64,000 nt of DNA from the NCBI RefSeq assembly GCF_008630635.1, contig NZ_CP043869.1:1984001-2048000 (forward strand), read 5' to 3'. Below the pieces are notes generated by a model that worked only from the letters and a program-made list of their open reading frames with translations, was not told where the DNA came from and made no database searches. Source of the stretch: Neptunomonas concharum (GTDB lineage Bacteria; Pseudomonadota; Gammaproteobacteria; Pseudomonadales; Balneatricaceae). Below are positions 38,985 through 46,669 of the stretch, one piece after another. Every line of letters begins with the position of its first letter. The first letter of the stretch is position 1. The position numbers were made by a program, and so were the translations under genes.

Positions 38985-39480
38985 CTCATGGTTAAGCGGT
39001 GAGAATAGATCAACTGCCTGTTGCTGGTACTCTACAGTCGCCAAACAAACAGAGTATTACCATGAGTTACAAGCAGTTGATTGAAGGCCAAAGATACCAG
39101 ATTTTAGCCTATATAAGCTACCGAGCTATCGCTAAACGGCTAAGGTTGAGCCACAGTACCATTAGTCGAGAAGTCAGGCGTAATCAAAGTATTTCTCAAG
39201 GCTACCTGCCTGAAAAAGCGTACGCCAGGGCTCTTAATCGCCGACATTGCTCAGTAAAGTCTAGACTGTGTGAACTGACAGTCACACTGGTTGAGTTAGG
39301 ATTGTCAAATAAATGGAGTCCTGAGCAAATCTCCGGTGTTAGGAAAGCAAGGTACAGGCGCGATAGTTAGCCTTATTGAGCGTAAAACCAAGTTGAACCT
39401 AATGCGAAAAGTGCAGACGAAGCTCGCGAAGCAATGATACAGATGTTATGTAAATACCAATCGAGTGCTTTATTGAAAAG
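38985..39480 (+). mobile_element. IS30-family element relic
   Basis: Only parts of an IS30 element remain: the leader and transposase start (39062), the helix-turn-helix, a joined internal fragment, and a tail. No matching inverted ends were identified. It lies at the downstream border of the cassette array. Confidence 0.65.
39062..39480 (+). pseudogene. IS30-family transposase, deleted and frameshifted
   Basis: Starts MSYKQLIEGQRYQILAY with the IS30 helix-turn-helix RAIAKRLRLSHSTISREVRRN and NKWSPEQISGV. After ISGV the frame shifts, and a second frame reads GKQGTGAIVSLIERKTKLNL, which corresponds to the IS30 catalytic-domain segment normally found some 100 residues later. A third frame then gives ADEAREAMIQMLCKYQ. 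The DDE catalytic residues between and after these pieces are missing, so the gene is dead. Confidence 0.75.
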
Positions 39481-39585
39481 CATGCCAAGCGGGGAGCAGT
39501 CTATCTTGCTGATGGATAACAGACTGGCCGCTAACGCGGCCAGAAGAGCGGTTTTATCTATTGACTCCGAAAAGGCTCATATGTG

Positions 39586-40098
39586 TTAGGAATTTTTTGC
39601 ACTGACGAACTCCAAAATGTAGCTATCGTCATCTAGAAAGTCTAGAAGATCCTGTGCTGCATTTTGAAAGATTTCTTGAATGATGCCGTCAATACCGTAC
39701 AACTGTTCAGATTTTTCACGATCCAGGTAAATTGTTTCATCCGAAAAATCTATACCACCTTCTGCAGCGAGCTTGGTAAGTGAAAAGGCTTCCGCAAAGG
39801 TAATCGGAGTATCAAGCCTATGAGCCAAACGATTTCTAACATCATTTAAACCACGCAAAAAATCAGCTGTACCTTTACCAATTATTCTTCTGGACTCAGA
39901 TGCATCAACCTTCCTCCTGAAGCTCCATTCAAAGTAACGACCACCGTCACCCTCTTTGGGCTGAGTCTCTAGCATCTGCACTAAAATTGACTCTAGGGCT
40001 AAATGCCCAGACATGAAAGCACCCAGAACCTCGTTTTCAAATAGCGAGGTTATGTGTTCAAGTTCGGGCCGAACCCGATTTTCCCACGGATCTTTCAT
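39586..40098 (-). CDS. Cassette gene: HEPN-like protein
   Basis: 170 residues from ATG 40098, with an AGGA site directly after the attC-like core; the frame is open 8 codons further. The helix-rich sequence has ALESILVQML and the motif GLNDVRNRLAHRLD. RNRLAH fits the R-x4-H signature of HEPN domains, many of which are RNases in toxin-antitoxin and defence systems, although MltR-like and DUF4145 proteins share it. No partner antitoxin was recognised. Last cassette of the array in its transcription direction. Confidence 0.65.
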   Translation of the reverse strand: MKDPWENRVRPELEHITSLFENEVLGAFMSGHLALESILVQMLETQPKEGDGGRYFEWSFRRKVDASESRRIIGKGTADFLRGLNDVRNRLAHRLDTPITFAEAFSLTKLAAEGGIDFSDETIYLDREKSEQLYGIDGIIQEIFQNAAQDLLDFLDDDSYILEFVSAKNS

Positions 40099-40108
40099 TC
40101 GAGGTTTC

Positions 40109-40184
40109 CTCACGCCGCACACATGGGCGGCCAGTTTTGGTCGTCCCAGCGACCAACGGGAGCGACTGCTGTGCCTTGTTAAAT
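40109..40184 (-). repeat. attC-like recombination site 1
   Basis: Read on the minus strand it starts TAACAAGGC (inverse core) just after the stop of the membrane-protein cassette and ends GCGGCGTGAGG, a core site degenerate relative to GTTRRRY. Inside is a perfect 7-bp hairpin TTGGTCG/CGACCAA (40137-40156), plus GCACA/TGTGC pairing nearer the ends. Confidence 0.6.
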
Positions 40185-40189
40185 TGCAA

Positions 40190-40555
40190 CTAACTCAAGT
40201 CCCTACCGAATATTTTGGATAGCAATGCAACAGCCCCACGCTCCTTGTAACCTGCTTCCTTAGACCAGAAATAATTACGAACACCAAAAAACAAACCGAC
40301 TAAACCGCATGCGGTACCTAACCACTCAAACCAATGGATACGGCGACCGAATATAGCTTCAAGCATTGGATAGAAACTACTAGGTTCTTGAGCTATGAGC
40401 TTGGACTCAAGCCAAGCAGGAACTATGAAATAGAACAGGATGAACCCCGCTAATCCGAAAATAAGGGCACCCCACCAAGGAAGCCTCGAACTCATATAGA
40501 CGGTATCAGAAACGATTGAGCTGGCTGCACTCCCTCTTCTATAACGTCGCCCCAT
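40190..40555 (-). CDS. Cassette gene: small membrane protein
   Basis: 121 residues from ATG 40555, selected for the AAAGGAG site 8 bases upstream, which lies between the attC core and the start. Two hydrophobic helices are visible (LPWWGALIFGLAGFILFYFIVP and IHWFEWLGTACGLVGLFFGVRN) with an arginine-rich N-terminus (MGRRYRRG). Not recognised. The compact gene-plus-attC arrangement is that of an integron cassette. Confidence 0.65.
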   Translation of the reverse strand: MGRRYRRGSAASSIVSDTVYMSSRLPWWGALIFGLAGFILFYFIVPAWLESKLIAQEPSSFYPMLEAIFGRRIHWFEWLGTACGLVGLFFGVRNYFWSKEAGYKERGAVALLSKIFGRDLS

Positions 40556-40573
40556 GACGAACTCTCCTTTACT

Positions 40574-40668
40574 ATTTAACGCCCAGCTCAACTACCGGAG
40601 GCTACTGGCGCCTTTTGTGCGGGTTTTATGCACAAAAGGTGACAGTGGATTGCAGTCGCTTGTTATGT
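40574..40668 (-). repeat. attC-like recombination site 2
   Basis: On the minus strand: TAACAAGCG inverse core, then CTGCAATCCACTG, a perfect 10-bp stem CCTTTTGTGC/GCACAAAAGG (40611-40639) with a 9-base loop, and the core GGGCGTTAAAT, which fits GTTRRRY. The outer CACTG/CAGT also pair. About 95 bases, a classic attC size. This is the best preserved site of the array. Confidence 0.82.
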
Positions 40669-40670
40669 GA

Positions 40671-41111
40671 TTACCCTGCTGCAATGCCCGCACTCTCGAC
40701 GTTTGTTTTGTATAGTAGGCAACTTGCCATGACAAATGCCAATGCGTGACCTGGGTTATTTATTGTTAGACTGTACCTTGAACCAAACATATGTGCACGC
40801 TGAAATTCAGTGACTCGAATCCCATGCGATGTATAAAACTCAACCCCAGAATTAGTAATAAATAGCTCACCAGTACGATAGGAAGTTAACTTAAAATCAC
40901 CCCATTTTCCTTCTAGCTCATATTCTCCATCAGGTGTAATTACACTGAAGGTAAGATGCCACCAGCCTTTTCTTTTTAATGTTGCCAATACGACGCCATT
41001 TTCATCTTGGATTTCAGATGAAAGCGAAAACAACTTATTTTTATAGATAAGCTTACCTTCACCATTCGTGATTTCTAAGCCTCTCAAAATTGGAGCTAAA
41101 GTTAATTTCAT
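40671..41111 (-). CDS. Cassette gene: LURP-one/tubby-like protein
   Basis: 146 residues from ATG 41111 (codons further upstream belong to the inserted element). The beta-rich sequence GKLIYKNKLFSLSSEIQDENGVVLATLKRKGWWHLTFSVITPDG is like the LURP-one-related/tubby C-terminal fold; function in bacteria unknown. The IS110-type element lies 17 bases upstream of its start and separates it from its attC-side leader, so its expression may be altered. Confidence 0.55.
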   Translation of the reverse strand: MKLTLAPILRGLEITNGEGKLIYKNKLFSLSSEIQDENGVVLATLKRKGWWHLTFSVITPDGEYELEGKWGDFKLTSYRTGELFITNSGVEFYTSHGIRVTEFQRAHMFGSRYSLTINNPGHALAFVMASCLLYKTNVESAGIAAG

Positions 41112-41128
41112 GACTTCACATAGACATA

Positions 41129-42188
41129 ATGGCTCCCACGAGGTGCTGACCTCCATTTTCGTGGGTTAGCTGAAAGCCAGAGCCATACTGTATCTGTTAA
41201 CAATACCAGCCGGAGGTCAGCATGATTAACAGTAACATAGTTTTTATTGGCTCGGGCGACTTAGCTCCCATTTATGTACCTAAACCAGAAGATGAAGCCA
41301 TACGTGATTTATCTCGTGCTCGCGAAACGGCAATGAAAGACTTAAAGGATGGAAAGTATCAACTCAACGCTCTTTTACTACGTAACAATATTAAACCGAC
41401 AGTAAAAGATAACTGGTCACAAAAGCATCTGCGATGGTTGACAGAACTGGTACTTCCTTACCCAAGCCAGCAGATTGTTTTACAAGAATATATCCAAACC
41501 ATCAGTGAACGCGTGAAACGTCTGGAACGATTGGATAACGAATTAATCCACCATGTGAAAAACTGGCGATATTACCCTGTAGTAAAAGCCGCGTGGGGTA
41601 CGGTTATTAGTCGCTGTGGGTGTGATTGCTGAACTGGGCGATCTCACACGATTCAACTATCCTCGTAAATTAATGAGCTATTTGGGTTTAGTTCCGAGTG
41701 AGTATTCAAGTGGTGGACACCGACGACGGGGTAGCATTACCAAGTGCGGCAACGGTCGAGCAAGACGATTATTGATCGAAGGGGCACATAGTTATCGTTA
41801 CAGTGCCAATATATCAACGGACCTACAAAAACGTCAGGAATCTCTTAGCAAACGCTTATCAAGGGTACCCGCTTAATGACAGGTTTAGAGTTAGTGCATT
41901 GGATCAGGCCACGACAGTGGCATAACCTCCGACGGCGTTAGGCAGGCAACTGTGTAAACAGTTGATCCACGAGCATAGACTGAAGATCGGTGCCACGACG
42001 GAATAAGTAAGGTAGGCGCTGCTTATCCAGCGATAAGTAATCCACGAATACCAGCATGAAAACCGACGAAAGTTATTTATGCCCTCAGGGTACTGACCTC
42101 ATTCGATGCATTAACTCTATCTATTTTACCAGTAGGCTTTAAAGAAAAGGCAGGAGTATCTGTGCTTAAGCTTGACAGTGGGAGTCAT
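41129..42188 (+). mobile_element. IS110/IS1111-type element, internally deleted, at an attC core
   Basis: Bounded by ATGGCTCCCAC (41129-41139) and GTGGGAGTCAT (42178-42188), imperfect 11-base inverted ends with one mismatch. Length about 1060 bases versus roughly 1.3-1.5 kb for intact relatives. It carries a broken transposase gene and about 300 bases of non-coding right end, the region that holds the bridge RNA in the IS1111 group. The right end abuts the GCGGCGTTGGT core of an attC-like site, matching the known attC preference of some IS1111 elements. A stem CCCACGA/TCGTGGG (41135-41165) lies at the left end. Confidence 0.75.
41222..41876 (+). pseudogene. IS110-family transposase with several deletions
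   Basis: Frame 1 (41222-41632) begins MINSNIVFIG and passes directly to SGDLAPIYVPKPEDEAIRDL, skipping the N-terminal DEDD catalytic segment (first Asp and the DRRDA region, about 85 residues). After NWRYYPVVKA the frame is lost; frame 2 (41616-41876) continues VGVIAELGDLTRFNYPRKLM ... YLGLVPSEYSSGG and HRRRGSITKCGNGRARRLLI. It then ends early in LSKRLSRVPA. Cannot make an active enzyme; movement would need help in trans. Confidence 0.85.
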
Positions 42189-42276
42189 ACCAACGCCGCG
42201 TTAAAGGGACGGAAAACTGCGTAGCAGTTTGGAGGTTCCAAGGAGCGCAGCGACTGATTTTGAACGCTTTGTTAAA
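42189..42276 (-). repeat. attC-like recombination site 3, abutting the IS element
   Basis: On the minus strand: TAACAAAGCG after the stop of the upstream cassette, a 7-bp hairpin AAACTGC/GCAGTTT with GTA loop (42214-42230), and the core GCGGCGTTGGT directly joined to the IS end at 42188. Confidence 0.68.
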
Positions 42277-42277
42277 T

Positions 42278-42676
42278 TCACTTGTGATAAGCCCCTATCC
42301 TTGCTTGGTTAGCAACCCATTGATTGGGAGAACCACCGCGCCAACCCCTAGGTGAACCTAGGCGCACAATATCTTGAGCACGATAATCAGTGCTGCCATT
42401 AAAGAACCAATCAGCGATGTCTCGACGCAGTAGATCTAAAAGCTCTTGGTCAATGCAATACAGTGCTATTGTGTTTTTGGATTCTTCATGCCGATACATT
42501 GCGATGGCGTAACCAGTAAACCTGTTACTTAAGCTCAAGTCTGTAATTGTTTTTTCGATCTGCATCACGGTGAACTGATCAAGGGCAGAATACCGCTTGT
42601 TCAGAGCCATACCGAGAATACCCAAATACTCTTTGATGGCTTTGTTGCGCTTATAGTTTGCGATGAAGTCCAACAT
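42278..42676 (-). CDS. Cassette gene: hypothetical protein (possibly DUF6559)
   Basis: 132 residues, soluble, with AIKEYLGILGMALNKRYSA and a C-terminal GWRGGSPNQWVANQARIG. I associate it loosely with DUF6559 but cannot confirm. No ribosome-binding site is visible before ATG 42676, only the attC-like core 5 bases away, as seen in many cassette genes translated poorly or with help from upstream translation. Confidence 0.6.
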   Translation of the reverse strand: MLDFIANYKRNKAIKEYLGILGMALNKRYSALDQFTVMQIEKTITDLSLSNRFTGYAIAMYRHEESKNTIALYCIDQELLDLLRRDIADWFFNGSTDYRAQDIVRLGSPRGWRGGSPNQWVANQARIGAYHK

Positions 42677-42681
42677 AAGAA

Positions 42682-42781
42682 TTTAGCGCTCGCCTCAACG
42701 AGCAAATTTTGCTGGCGGCTTTTTTGCTGCGCAGCGCGAAAAAGGTGACAGTAAAATTTGTCCGTTGCAGGCGCTTGTTAG
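42682..42781 (-). repeat. attC-like recombination site 4
   Basis: On the minus strand: TAACAAGCGCC, then CTGCAACGGACAAATTTT, an inner palindrome GCTGCGCAGC (42726-42735), and arms CAACG/CAAATTTT pairing with AAAATTTG/CGTTG (13 bp in total), ending in a degenerate core GAGCGCTAAAT. It shares TAACAAGCG-CTGCAA and ACTGTCACCTTTT with site 2. Confidence 0.75.
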
Positions 42782-42788
42782 CTGAGTT

Positions 42789-43403
42789 TTAGTCATCAAG
42801 TTCTATGAAGTTGCCATTCTCATCTTTTACAAAGGCAACACCTGCTTCACGCTCTAGCAACGGAAGAATACTATCATCTTCACGAAGCACTGCACCAAGA
42901 GAGACATAAGAAGAATTGTCTGAATCTTCCATGTATTCGTCTGTTTCGTCACCGGCAGTAAAACGCCACCCGCTATCATCGTCGTAATCTGGTTCTTCAC
43001 GATACAAGTAACCAACCTGCCGACCTTCGTAAAGAATATTATGCGTAACAAAGCAACGCTTTATATACTTCTCGGTAATTGATGGAATTGGATCGTCTAG
43101 ATCGGTATCAATGATATGGCATTCGCCAAACTCAATGGGATCTTTGTGTTTCAAGTCTTTGATATATGCAGGATCATTATCTAAGTAACCTGAAAATACT
43201 CCATCGTTAACACTGGTTATTTCTACCCACATCCTTTCAGCCCTTGGTGCCTCAGGGTCATCTGATTCAAATTCAAAAATCAGCTTGGCTTGGTTGCCCT
43301 CTTTTAGTTGAGACACAACTTCTTTTGATGGCTTGTGAAAAGTGTACGGAAACTCATCTGCGATCTTCTGCGCATCTTCCAATTTCCAGCTTATTTTTTG
43401 CAC
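42789..43403 (-). CDS. Cassette gene: DUF2314-DUF2185 protein
   Basis: 204 residues from GTG 43403, with GGAG 5 bases upstream. Residues 1-105 resemble DUF2314 (MWVEITSVNDGVFSGYLDND ... FGECHIID) and 120-200 resemble DUF2185, related to immunity-type proteins (DSGWRFTAGDETDEYMED, AVLREDDSILPLLE). The combination occurs in immunity/SUKH-like contexts; no toxin partner is seen here. First cassette in the transcription direction. Confidence 0.65.
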   Translation of the reverse strand: MQKISWKLEDAQKIADEFPYTFHKPSKEVVSQLKEGNQAKLIFEFESDDPEAPRAERMWVEITSVNDGVFSGYLDNDPAYIKDLKHKDPIEFGECHIIDTDLDDPIPSITEKYIKRCFVTHNILYEGRQVGYLYREEPDYDDDSGWRFTAGDETDEYMEDSDNSSYVSLGAVLREDDSILPLLEREAGVAFVKDENGNFIELDD

Positions 43404-43448
43404 AATATCTCCGTTATTGATTACAGCTAACAGCTTAGTATACGGATT

Positions 43449-43545
43449 CCACCTATTGGCATCTAAGATGTTTCATCCATGATTTTAAGTTATTGATTTA
43501 ACGTACTTTCGAATAATTTTCAAGCCAGCTTCGACCAATAGGTGG
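43449..43545. repeat. Inverted repeat at the upstream border of the cassette array
   Basis: CCACCTATTGG (43449-43459) and CCAATAGGTGG (43535-43545) are perfect 11-base inverted copies 75 bases apart, just upstream of the first cassette gene. They may mark an element end or a recombination border. No integrase or attI was recognised. Confidence 0.5.
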
Positions 43546-43629
43546 CCACAATACACGGAAAAGGTGTAAATAAGTGCAGAATAATGCTTAATACACGGAT
43601 ACCGTTTATAGATAGGATAAGGTGATCCC

Positions 43630-44250
43630 TTGAAGGACTCAAAGACATTTTGGAACAAAAGCGCGCCGCGTTACGCCAAAAGCGCTATTAAAGACGAGGC
43701 GGCTTATCAAAAGAAGTTAACGGTCACACGGGGGTATTTACAGCCGGAGTCGTTAGTTCTTGAGTTTGGCTGTGGCACCGGTAGCACGGCGCTATTACAT
43801 GCACCTTATGTTAAGCATATTACCGCGACTGACATCTCGGATAAGATGCTGGAGATTGCCGAGCAGAAGGCCAAAGAGGCCAATATAAATAATGTTAGTT
43901 TCCACGTTGGGAGCTTAGATACGCTGGATTTCAGCAAAGAGCAGTTTGATGTAATTTTGGGCCTGAACATCCTGCACCTGCTAGAGGATGTAGAGGGTGA
44001 TATCAGTAGGGTCTATGATTTGTTGAAACCCGGCGGCGTGTTTGTTTCAAGCACAGCGCTTATCGATGATATGAACCCCGCTTGGGGACTGCTGATTCCG
44101 CTTATGCAATTTTTTGGTTTTGCGCCCTATGTGAGTAAGTTGAGCAAGCAGCAACTTGTCTCCCAATTAACTCTAACGGGGTTTAAGATCGACTATGAGT
44201 GGCAGCCCGCAAAGGAGTCTGTTTTTCTTATCGCCAAAAAGGAGGCGTAA
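43630..44250 (+). CDS. Class I SAM-dependent methyltransferase
   Basis: 206 residues starting at TTG 43630 with AAGGTG nearby. Motif I VLEFGCGTGSTALLHAPYV, post-I ITATDISDKMLEIAEQKA, and FDVILGLNILHLLED with LLKPGGVFVSST are standard for small-molecule methyltransferases. The C-terminal lid helix region resembles ubiquinone/arsenite-type enzymes but lacks distinctive cysteines. Substrate unknown. Convergent with the GGDEF gene, 1 base between stops. Confidence 0.85.
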   Translation: MKDSKTFWNKSAPRYAKSAIKDEAAYQKKLTVTRGYLQPESLVLEFGCGTGSTALLHAPYVKHITATDISDKMLEIAEQKAKEANINNVSFHVGSLDTLDFSKEQFDVILGLNILHLLEDVEGDISRVYDLLKPGGVFVSSTALIDDMNPAWGLLIPLMQFFGFAPYVSKLSKQQLVSQLTLTGFKIDYEWQPAKESVFLIAKKEA

Positions 44251-44251
44251 G

Positions 44252-45001
44252 TTACCTTTGCGAGCACACAGTGACTTGGTTTTTGCCTTCTCGCTTACTG
44301 AAGTAGAGACCTTGGTCTACAAGGTCAATTTGGCCTTTCAGGGTTTCTGATTCCTGCAAGGGTGCGACGCCAAAACTCGCCGTAATACGCCCTACTTCAG
44401 GGAACGGCGTTGCCTCTATCTTTTCACGCAGCCTTTCAGCCAGCATTGAGGCATCATTTAAGTCTGTCCGAGGGCATAATATCAGGAACTCTTCCCCGCC
44501 CCATCGAATCATGATGTCTGATGAACGCACCTCATCGGACACCCGTTTACTCATCTCTTTGAGAACCATATCACCGACAGAGTGACCATAGTTATCGTTT
44601 ACTTGTTTAAAGTCGTCAACGTCAAATAAAATCAGAGATGATGTGAACTGGTGCAGATTCATTCGATCTATCTCTAGCTCAATCAGTTCTGAGCCTTTGC
44701 GTCGGTTGGTGATACCGATTAGCGGGTCGGTGTTAGCCGCTTTTACCGCGTTACGAAGGTCAAAATAACGTCGTAGAATAAAGGCTATTAGGTAAATGGA
44801 GGAGATAGCAATGGTAAGGATCAGCTCATCTAGCTCAATCTCTTCATGGTCTCTGGAGTACTCGTAAATCCATTCAGCTACTTCAAAGTACCCCAGAACA
44901 GTGCCCGTCATAATAACAAAAAGCACCAATAACACGCTGTCTTTCAATACCACACGATGCTCATACATAAAGTGCCTGACTTGAACCATCATTTGAGACA
45001 T
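44252..45001 (-). CDS. Diguanylate cyclase (GGDEF) with two membrane helices
   Basis: 249 residues. Two transmembrane helices at about 20-40 and 60-82 are followed by a GGDEF domain: TDPLIGITNRRKGSELIELE, LILFDVDDFKQVNDNYGHSVGD and the active-site loop RWGGEEFLILCPR (GGEEF). The allosteric I-site RxxD is not clear. Makes c-di-GMP; no input domain between the helices, so the signal is unknown. Confidence 0.9.
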   Translation of the reverse strand: MSQMMVQVRHFMYEHRVVLKDSVLLVLFVIMTGTVLGYFEVAEWIYEYSRDHEEIELDELILTIAISSIYLIAFILRRYFDLRNAVKAANTDPLIGITNRRKGSELIELEIDRMNLHQFTSSLILFDVDDFKQVNDNYGHSVGDMVLKEMSKRVSDEVRSSDIMIRWGGEEFLILCPRTDLNDASMLAERLREKIEATPFPEVGRITASFGVAPLQESETLKGQIDLVDQGLYFSKREGKNQVTVCSQR

Positions 45002-45185
45002 AAGCCACCTACAAAGGCATTTTCCGGCAATATCTCCTTATTGAACCTATTTTTGTACTTGCTTCAATGCCCATACACCCATTTAAAAAGTAGCACAGCG
45101 TTTGAAAATAGCTACCGCCATACTCACTTTTGATGACAAAAGTGAGCATTCGTTCAATAACCCAACGTGCTAGATACTTTGAAAA

Positions 45186-46562
45186 TTAGATATATCGCAC
45201 TCGATATTGCTTTCCTTTTAGGCGTCCGGTTCCTAACTTTTCTATGGCATGAGAAGAGACTTTACGTTTAACAGCAACAAAAGCGGTGTTATCAAATATG
45301 GCAATTTTACCGATATCATCACCACTTACGCCCCCAGCTCCGGTCAGGGCCCCTACAATATCCCCTGGGCGGATCTTTTGCTTTTTCCCGCCACCAATTT
45401 GTAGCGTGACCATTGGCGCGCGATAGGGCTTTTCTCCAGACAGATGAGGTAACGATTCTGGGCGTGCTGGCTCCTCAAGATAGGCGGCCAAACGTTCAAG
45501 TTTGTAATCCTCTGAGGGTGTGTACAGCGTGAACGCCATACCATGGCTGCCTGCTCGGCCTGTTCGCCCAACACGGTGCACATGTACTTCTGTTTCACGG
45601 GCAATTTGATAATTGATAACGGCATCCAATGCAGCTATGTCTAAACCACGAGCTGCCACATCGGTTGCCACAAGTACCGAAATACTGTGATTTGAGAAAC
45701 GCACTAGCGTTTGATCTCTATCTCTTTGCTCAAGATCACCATGTAAAGCCAACGCATCAAAACCTTGGTTTTTTAGGTAATCCGCTAGCGATTGTGTTTC
45801 GCGTTTTGTGTTACAAAAGATTACCGCGGTTGATGGCCGATACTCAAGCAGTAGTGCCATTACCGCACCAGCACGCTCATCATCACTTCCTACTTCATAA
45901 AAGTGCTGCTGGATACTGGCTGCGTCGTGGACTGATTCGGCTTTCACCATAACCGGTGATTGCATAACCCGTTCAGCTATGTGGTGAATCTCTTCAGGAT
46001 ATGTAGCGCTGAATAACAAAGTTTGGCGCTGGTCAGGGGTAAAGCTGATAATTAAATCGAGTACTTCCTGAAACCCCATATCCAACATGCGATCCGCTTC
46101 GTCTAGAACCAAGGTAGAAACATTGTCCAGTACTAACGAGCCCTTACGAAGATGCTCTTCTATTCGCCCTGGTGTGCCGACAATAATATGTGCACCATGC
46201 TCTAAAGAGCCTACTTGCGGGCCAAACGGCATGCCACCACATAAGGTCAGTACTTTGATATTGTGGATTGCACGGGCAAGTTTACGTATCTCTTTTGCAA
46301 CTTGATCTGCCAACTCTCGTGTTGGGCAAAGAATCAATGACTGAACCGCAAAATGTCGAACGTTGAGCTTTTCAAGAATGCCCAATGAGAAGGCTGCTGT
46401 TTTCCCCGACCCTGTTTTCGCTTGCGCGATGACATCTTTACCATCCAAAATAGCCGGGAGACTTTGTGATTGAATAGGCGTCATGGATGCATACCCCAAG
46501 GTAATGAGGTTATCCAGTAGCGGCTTTTGGAGCTGTAGCGAAGCGAAATCAGTGTTGTTCAA
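45186..46562 (-). CDS. dbpA: ATP-dependent RNA helicase DbpA
   Basis: DEAD-box helicase that assembles the 50S subunit by binding hairpin 92 of 23S rRNA. 458 residues, E. coli 457. Motifs: GYASMTPIQSQSLP (Q), AQAKTGSGKT (I), PTRELADQ (Ia), LDEADRMLD (II), FSATYP (III), HRVGRTGRAG (VI). The C-terminal RNA-binding domain (about 380-458, LQIGGGKKQKIRPGDIVGAL) is diagnostic. Confidence 0.94.
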   Translation of the reverse strand: MNNTDFASLQLQKPLLDNLITLGYASMTPIQSQSLPAILDGKDVIAQAKTGSGKTAAFSLGILEKLNVRHFAVQSLILCPTRELADQVAKEIRKLARAIHNIKVLTLCGGMPFGPQVGSLEHGAHIIVGTPGRIEEHLRKGSLVLDNVSTLVLDEADRMLDMGFQEVLDLIISFTPDQRQTLLFSATYPEEIHHIAERVMQSPVMVKAESVHDAASIQQHFYEVGSDDERAGAVMALLLEYRPSTAVIFCNTKRETQSLADYLKNQGFDALALHGDLEQRDRDQTLVRFSNHSISVLVATDVAARGLDIAALDAVINYQIARETEVHVHRVGRTGRAGSHGMAFTLYTPSEDYKLERLAAYLEEPARPESLPHLSGEKPYRAPMVTLQIGGGKKQKIRPGDIVGALTGAGGVSGDDIGKIAIFDNTAFVAVKRKVSSHAIEKLGTGRLKGKQYRVRYI

Positions 46563-46669
46563 AATCTATATCCTGTCTTATAGCTCAATGATGAAGAGCG
46601 ATATGCAGACTATAGTATCAGAAGCGTGGGATATTATCGCTGATCGTGTCTCGCGTAATGACCTAATCG

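Noticed and set aside
39535-39590. Possible fifth attC after the HEPN-like gene
   Set aside because: TAACACATATG and GCGTTAGCG are present, with a CTGGCCGC/GCGGCCAG stem, but the outer cores do not pair and the sequence merges with the IS30 relic. It may be a truncated site.
43404-43629. attI site or integrase promoter upstream of the array
   Set aside because: No integrase gene, no recognisable attI and no binding sites were found; only an unexplained inverted repeat.
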